From CAYTRS01 sp964440305 (GTDB lineage: Bacteria; Patescibacteriota; Minisyncoccia; Moranbacterales; JAKLHP01), in NCBI GenBank assembly GCA_964440305.1, contig CAYTRS010000026.1, positions 1-8,903 of the forward strand: a DNA stretch of 8,903 bases. Direction: 5' to 3'. Shown piece by piece: positions 5,440-8,903 of this stretch (the stretch's first letter is position 1; the number at the start of each line of letters is the position of its first letter). The notes beneath the pieces were generated by a model that was given only the letters and a program-made list of their open reading frames with translations, was not told the origin of the DNA and made no database searches. Position numbers and translations under genes: made by a program.

Positions 5440-6489
5440 ATGAAGGAAAAAATCGCCATTATTTCAATTTTAGCCAACGCTTTTTTGGCTGGTGGAAAAA
5501 TTTTTATCGGTTATTTTTCTCATTCCTCGGCGATTATAGCGGAAGGCTTTCATTCTTTGACAGATATTTTTTCTTCATTAATTGGTTATTTGGGAATCAA
5601 AACTTCCCAAAAGCCAGTAGATAAGAAACACCCCTATGGTTACTATAAGCTGGAGGTTTTGAGTGGAATTGTGATTACTTTAATTCTTTTGGCAACCGGA
5701 CTGGGAGTGATTTATGACGCCTATCAAAATTTTTTAGAATCGGAAAAACTAAAAGTCGGTTATCTGGGTTTTTCCATTATGCTGTTGTCTGTCTTTGTAA
5801 ATTATGCTACCTCAAGGATAAAGATATATTACGGCCGGAAAGAAAATTCTTTGACACTTTTGGCGGACGGATCGCATGACAAGGCAGATGTTTTGGCTTC
5901 CGTGGCGGTTTTGTTCGGATTGATATTATCCAAATATTGGATCTATGCCGATTCTATTTTGGCTTTTTTGATCGGACTGTATATTATTAAAGAATCATTT
6001 TCTCTGGGAAAAGAAGCAATAGACTCGCTTTTAGATGTTTCGGCGGATGAAGCGGTGGAGGAAGAAATAAACAATATAGCCAAAAAAGAGAAAATAAAAG
6101 TAATTGCTTTAAAAACTCAAAAGAAAGGATCGGTCATCACCGCTAATTTGGAAATTAGTTTGTCTAGTGAGTTGAAAGTTGACGAAGCTACAAAAATTTC
6201 TGAAAAATTACGGGAAGAATTGATAAAAAAAATAGAAAACCTTTCATATATTGCCATTCAAATTAAAAGCCACGAAATGGAAAGCAATTTTTATAAGCCT
6301 GCTTTTGGAAAAAGTTTCGGTTGGCAAAGAAAAGGTAAATTTAAGGAAAAAATTGAAAAAGCAACTAGCAAAGGACCTGATGGAAAATGCGTTTGTCCCA
6401 AATGCAATTATAGCGTTCCGCACGAAAGAGGAGTGCCTTGCTCAACTCTTTTGTGTCCCAATTGTAATGTTAGTTTAGAAAGAAAATAA
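5440..6489 (+). CDS. Cation diffusion facilitator (CDF) metal exporter with C-terminal zinc ribbon, 349 aa
   Basis: Membrane antiporter of the CDF family, which moves Zn2+ or related divalent ions out of the cytoplasm in exchange for protons. Residues about 5-190 hold six helices. The metal-site motifs are HSLTD (H38, D42) in helix 2 and HDKAD (H146, D150) in helix 5; the HxxxD/HxxxD arrangement is typical of zinc-preferring members. Residues about 200-280 form the usual cytoplasmic regulatory domain. Unusually, the protein continues through a basic linker into a zinc ribbon (cysteines 317, 319, 322, 334, 339, 342; motifs CVCPKC and CPNC around VPHERGVPC). I chose the ATG at 5440; a GTG lies immediately before it at 5437. 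There is no Shine-Dalgarno. It sits 17 bases after the thioredoxin-DsbD gene and 1 base before DUF134. Confidence 0.9.
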   Translation: MKEKIAIISILANAFLAGGKIFIGYFSHSSAIIAEGFHSLTDIFSSLIGYLGIKTSQKPVDKKHPYGYYKLEVLSGIVITLILLATGLGVIYDAYQNFLESEKLKVGYLGFSIMLLSVFVNYATSRIKIYYGRKENSLTLLADGSHDKADVLASVAVLFGLILSKYWIYADSILAFLIGLYIIKESFSLGKEAIDSLLDVSADEAVEEEINNIAKKEKIKVIALKTQKKGSVITANLEISLSSELKVDEATKISEKLREELIKKIENLSYIAIQIKSHEMESNFYKPAFGKSFGWQRKGKFKEKIEKATSKGPDGKCVCPKCNYSVPHERGVPCSTLLCPNCNVSLERK

Positions 6490-6490
6490 T

Positions 6491-6766
6491 ATGACCAGAC
6501 CAAGATTATGCAGGCGACTGCATTTCAAACCCAAAGCCCATTATTTCAAGCCTCAAGGAATCCCAATGCGCCAGTTGGAAGAAATGGTTTTGACGAAAGA
6601 AGAGATGGAGGCGGTGAAACTTAAGGATTTTGACGGTTTGGAACAAATTGAAGCTTCAAAAAAAATGAATACTTCGCAAAGCACATTTCAGCGCATTTTG
6701 GCTTCCGCCAGATTGAAAATTGCCGAAACGATTGTTAAGGGAAAGGCGCTAAAAATTGAAGAATAA
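6491..6766 (+). CDS. DUF134 family helix-turn-helix protein, 91 aa
   Basis: The sequence follows the DUF134 pattern closely: an RPRLCRRL start, then YFKPQGIP, a conserved LTKEEMEAVKLKDFDGLEQIEASKKM block and a sigma-region-4-like helix-turn-helix, with MNTSQSTFQRILASARLKIAE as turn and recognition helix (about residues 49-80). It ends in KGKALKIEE. The family is predicted to bind DNA and often neighbours DUF5320, NifX-like and metal genes, but its targets are not established. The ATG overlaps no upstream codon but begins one base after the CDF stop, without its own Shine-Dalgarno, so translation is probably coupled. It is the last gene of the operon and is followed by a terminator. Autoregulation, or control of the inverted repeat at 3744-3773, is a reasonable inference. 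Confidence 0.9.
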   Translation: MTRPRLCRRLHFKPKAHYFKPQGIPMRQLEEMVLTKEEMEAVKLKDFDGLEQIEASKKMNTSQSTFQRILASARLKIAETIVKGKALKIEE

Positions 6767-6787
6767 ATACCCTATTTTTTAGCAACC

Positions 6788-6810
6788 ACCGCTTAAAAGG
6801 CGGTTTTTTT
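6788..6810 (+). terminator. Intrinsic terminator after the DUF134 gene
   Basis: ACCGCT (6788-6793) pairs with GGCGGT (6799-6804), including one G-U pair, around a five-base loop. A run of seven Ts (6804-6810) follows. It is 21 bases after the DUF134 stop and just upstream of the ATPase promoter, so it separates the two transcription units. Confidence 0.85.
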
Positions 6811-6820
6811 GCGTAGCTTA

Positions 6821-6829
6821 TGGTATAAT
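6821..6829 (+). promoter_or_regulatory. Consensus extended -10 promoter of the P-type ATPase gene
   Basis: TGGTATAAT is an exact extended -10 element (TG-n-TATAAT). No good -35 lies 16-18 bases upstream, where the terminator tail is found, but extended -10 promoters can work without one. TATAAT ends at 6829 and the ATG begins at 6836, so the expected start of transcription is at or within a base or two of the start codon. The mRNA would be leaderless. Confidence 0.7.
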
Positions 6830-6835
6830 GGAACA

Positions 6836-8903
6836 ATGCAAAGCAAGCCACCAGAAAATTATTATAATAGGGATTTGAATGAGATTTATCAAGAGCTAAA
6901 GACGAGTGAACACGGACTGAAAGAAAGCGAAGCAAGAAACCGACTTTTAAAATATGGACTCAATAAGTTGCCAGAGGTTAAGGCTGATAATTTGGCAATT
7001 ATATTTCTTCGTCAGTTTCAAAGTCCGCTTATCTTTATTCTATTTCTTGCTACAGTTGTTGTTTTTTTAACAGGAGAAAGTATTGACGGATTCGTTATTT
7101 TATTCGTGCTGTTTTTCAATGCCGTAGTCGGAACAATTCAGGAGGGAAAGGCCCAAAACATTTTTGCCGCTCTTAAAAATCTTACCAAGACAAACGCCAC
7201 TATTATCCGTGACGGAAAAGAATATATTGTTTCTAATGAAGAGGCTGTACCTGGAGATGTCATTATTCTTCGCGAGGGGGAAAAGGTTCCCGCTGACGCA
7301 AGGATTTTATCTTCCGAATACCTTCAGACCGACGAATCCGCCTTAACCGGAGAATCAAATCCCAAATTCAAATTGGCAGACGTTATAAAAAAATCCAATG
7401 TTCCGATTTCCGAGCAAAAAAACATAGCTTTTAAGGGAACAAATGTTGTTTTTGGAAGCGGAAAAGCTATTGTGGTAGCGACTGGAAGCGATACGATTAT
7501 CGGAGGCATTGCGAAAAAAATATCCAAAATTGACGAGGAGTTGCCTCTTAAAAAGGACATTCACCGTCTTTCCCGTTTCATCATTGCTGTGGTTTTTTCA
7601 ATCGGCATTGTTCTGCTTGGAATTGGGACTGCCTTCGGGCACGCCATAAAAGAAGTGTTTACTACTATTGTGGCTATCTCTGTTTCCATCATTCCTGAAG
7701 GGCTTCCGATTGTGGTGACATTGGTTTTGGCAACAGGTGTTTGGCGAATGGGCAAACGCAATGTGCTGATAAAAAGGCTTCAGGCAGTGGAAGCATTGGG
7801 ACAGACAAGCATAATTGCGGTGGATAAAACAGGTACACTAACCAAAAATGAACTGTCAGTTAAGGAAATATACATTGACGGAAAATCATTTTCAGTAAAA
7901 GGAATTGGTTATGAGTCAAGAGGCGAATTTGAGCTGGACGGAAAAATTATCGAACCGCTTAATCACTCGGAATTGCTAATAGTCGGCAAAATCGGAGCTT
8001 TGTGCAGCAATGCTCATTTAGCTTTTGACAGTAATTTGGGAGTATGGAAAATATCAGGCGACCCGACAGAAGCGGCGACTTTGGTGTTGGCGGAAAAGAT
8101 TGGATTCCACAAATCGGAATTGAAGAAGGAGCTGGTCAAGGTTGAAGAAAAGCCATTTGACTATAAATTGAAATATCACACAACTCTTTACGAGGAAAAA
8201 GGAGGGCATCTATTATTGGCAGTCGGGGCACCCGAAGAAATTTTAGGTGTTTCCGATAGAATTTGGAATAAGCCGGAAATTAAAATTCTTGCTGGCGATG
8301 AAAAAGAAAAGTTAAAAGATATTTTTATAAAAATGTCTGGCAGGGGATTGCGAGTCGTGGCTCTGGGAATAAAAAATCTGGAAAATGAAAACAGAATTCC
8401 CGAAAAATTGGAATCACTTGATTTTGTCGGCTTCTTGGGCATTGAAGATTCACTGAGAGTTGAGGTTGAAGAAGCGGTCAACAAAGTGAAATCGGCGGGC
8501 ATAAAGCTTGTTATGATAACAGGAGACCATAAGGTAACTGCCAGAGCCATCGCCAAAGAGTCAGGAATTTACGAAAAGGGAGATTTAATTTTGGAAGGAT
8601 CGGAGATTGACAAGATGTCTGAGCGAGATTTAGCGGAGCAGTTGGACAAAGTCAGCGTTTTTGCCAGAGTAACTCCTCTTCATAAACTGAAAATAATCAA
8701 TGCATATAAGTTAGCAGGGAAAATAGTGGCTATGACAGGCGATGGCGTTAATGATGCCCTGTCTCTAACTTCAGCCGATGTAGGAGTGGCAATGGGAAAA
8801 ATTGGAACAGAGGTCGCCAAAGAAGCTTCTGATATTATTCTTCTAGACGATAATTTCGGAAGTATTGTTTCTGGAATTGAAGAGGGAAGAAATATCTATC
8901 ATA
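6836..8903 (+). CDS. P2-type cation-transporting ATPase (partial, 3' end outside window)
   Basis: The first 689 residues of an ATP-driven cation pump of the Ca2+-ATPase-like P-type group; about 150-250 residues with the last helices are missing. Visible parts: N-terminal cation-ATPase domain (1-60); helices 1-2 (about 60-102); actuator domain with TGES (171-174); helices 3-4 with PEGLP (287-291), whose Glu is an ion ligand in Ca2+ pumps; phosphorylation site DKTGTLT (D330); nucleotide-binding domain with GDPTE (408-412) and GAPEE; hinge TGDH (562-565) and TGDGVND (634-640). PEGLP, and the absence of a CPC motif or heavy-metal-binding N-terminus, argue against a copper/zinc P1B pump. The exact ion (Ca2+, Na+/K+ or Mn2+) depends on missing helices 5 and 6. 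The hinge reads NDALSLT instead of the common NDAPALK. Start: ATG right after an extended -10, no Shine-Dalgarno. No stop occurs before the edge. Confidence 0.93.
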   Translation, partial: MQSKPPENYYNRDLNEIYQELKTSEHGLKESEARNRLLKYGLNKLPEVKADNLAIIFLRQFQSPLIFILFLATVVVFLTGESIDGFVILFVLFFNAVVGTIQEGKAQNIFAALKNLTKTNATIIRDGKEYIVSNEEAVPGDVIILREGEKVPADARILSSEYLQTDESALTGESNPKFKLADVIKKSNVPISEQKNIAFKGTNVVFGSGKAIVVATGSDTIIGGIAKKISKIDEELPLKKDIHRLSRFIIAVVFSIGIVLLGIGTAFGHAIKEVFTTIVAISVSIIPEGLPIVVTLVLATGVWRMGKRNVLIKRLQAVEALGQTSIIAVDKTGTLTKNELSVKEIYIDGKSFSVKGIGYESRGEFELDGKIIEPLNHSELLIVGKIGALCSNAHLAFDSNLGVWKISGDPTEAATLVLAEKIGFHKSELKKELVKVEEKPFDYKLKYHTTLYEEKGGHLLLAVGAPEEILGVSDRIWNKPEIKILAGDEKEKLKDIFIKMSGRGLRVVALGIKNLENENRIPEKLESLDFVGFLGIEDSLRVEVEEAVNKVKSAGIKLVMITGDHKVTARAIAKESGIYEKGDLILEGSEIDKMSERDLAEQLDKVSVFARVTPLHKLKIINAYKLAGKIVAMTGDGVNDALSLTSADVGVAMGKIGTEVAKEASDIILLDDNFGSIVSGIEEGRNIYH

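Noticed and set aside
6251..6478. Plus-strand 75-residue frame overlapping the end of the CDF gene
   Set aside because: Out-of-frame shadow; the CDF frame encodes a zinc ribbon with regular cysteines there.
8188..8556. 122-residue minus-strand open frame
   Set aside because: Lies inside the well-conserved P-type ATPase nucleotide-binding region and has a Ser/Thr/Phe-rich shadow composition.
1..8903. CRISPR array, transposon, tRNA or prophage signs
   Set aside because: No regularly spaced repeats, terminal inverted repeats, transposase or integrase motifs, or cloverleaf sequences were seen on either strand by reading.

Overview
The window comes from an AT-rich bacterium using the standard bacterial code, with compact gene packing (overlaps and 1-30 base gaps) and small single-function operons. 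A candidate-phyla (Patescibacteria/CPR, Parcubacteria-like) genome is the best guess. It rests on a dockerin-type C-terminus next to cohesin-like membrane proteins, on the small metal/redox genes, and on the mix of strong Shine-Dalgarno starts with starts that have none. This is an inference from gene content; no rRNA or other marker gene is present.

Region 1 (1-3176) is a cell-surface operon. It opens with the last 32 residues of an exported-type protein ending in a dockerin calcium loop. Two membrane-anchored proteins follow, each with a signal peptide and an N-terminal cohesin-like domain followed by Ig-like domains. The second is larger, spans the membrane three times after signal cleavage and ends in a charged cytoplasmic coil. 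A strong intrinsic terminator closes the unit. The simplest reading is a ligand (dockerin) and receptors (cohesins) encoded side by side.

Region 2 (3177-3706) is a monocistronic unit for a 105-residue cysteine-containing protein of unknown function. It has its own promoter with a 17-base palindrome, a strong ribosome binding site and a terminator.

Region 3 (3707-6810) is a metal and thiol-redox neighbourhood. It holds a DUF5320-type Gly/Met-rich small protein behind a strong promoter overlapped by a perfect 10-base inverted repeat. Next come an exported thioredoxin fused to a DsbD/CcdA-like membrane domain, a cation diffusion facilitator carrying an extra C-terminal zinc ribbon, and a DUF134 helix-turn-helix protein. 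The last three look like one operon, ended by an intrinsic terminator.

Region 4 (6811-8903) starts with a consensus extended -10 element placed so that transcription should begin at or next to the ATG of a P2-type cation ATPase. That gene runs off the right edge. With the CDF gene it makes this side of the window a metal-ion transport cluster.

No tRNA, rRNA, CRISPR array, insertion sequence or integrase is visible. No stretch longer than about 200 bases lacks a gene.
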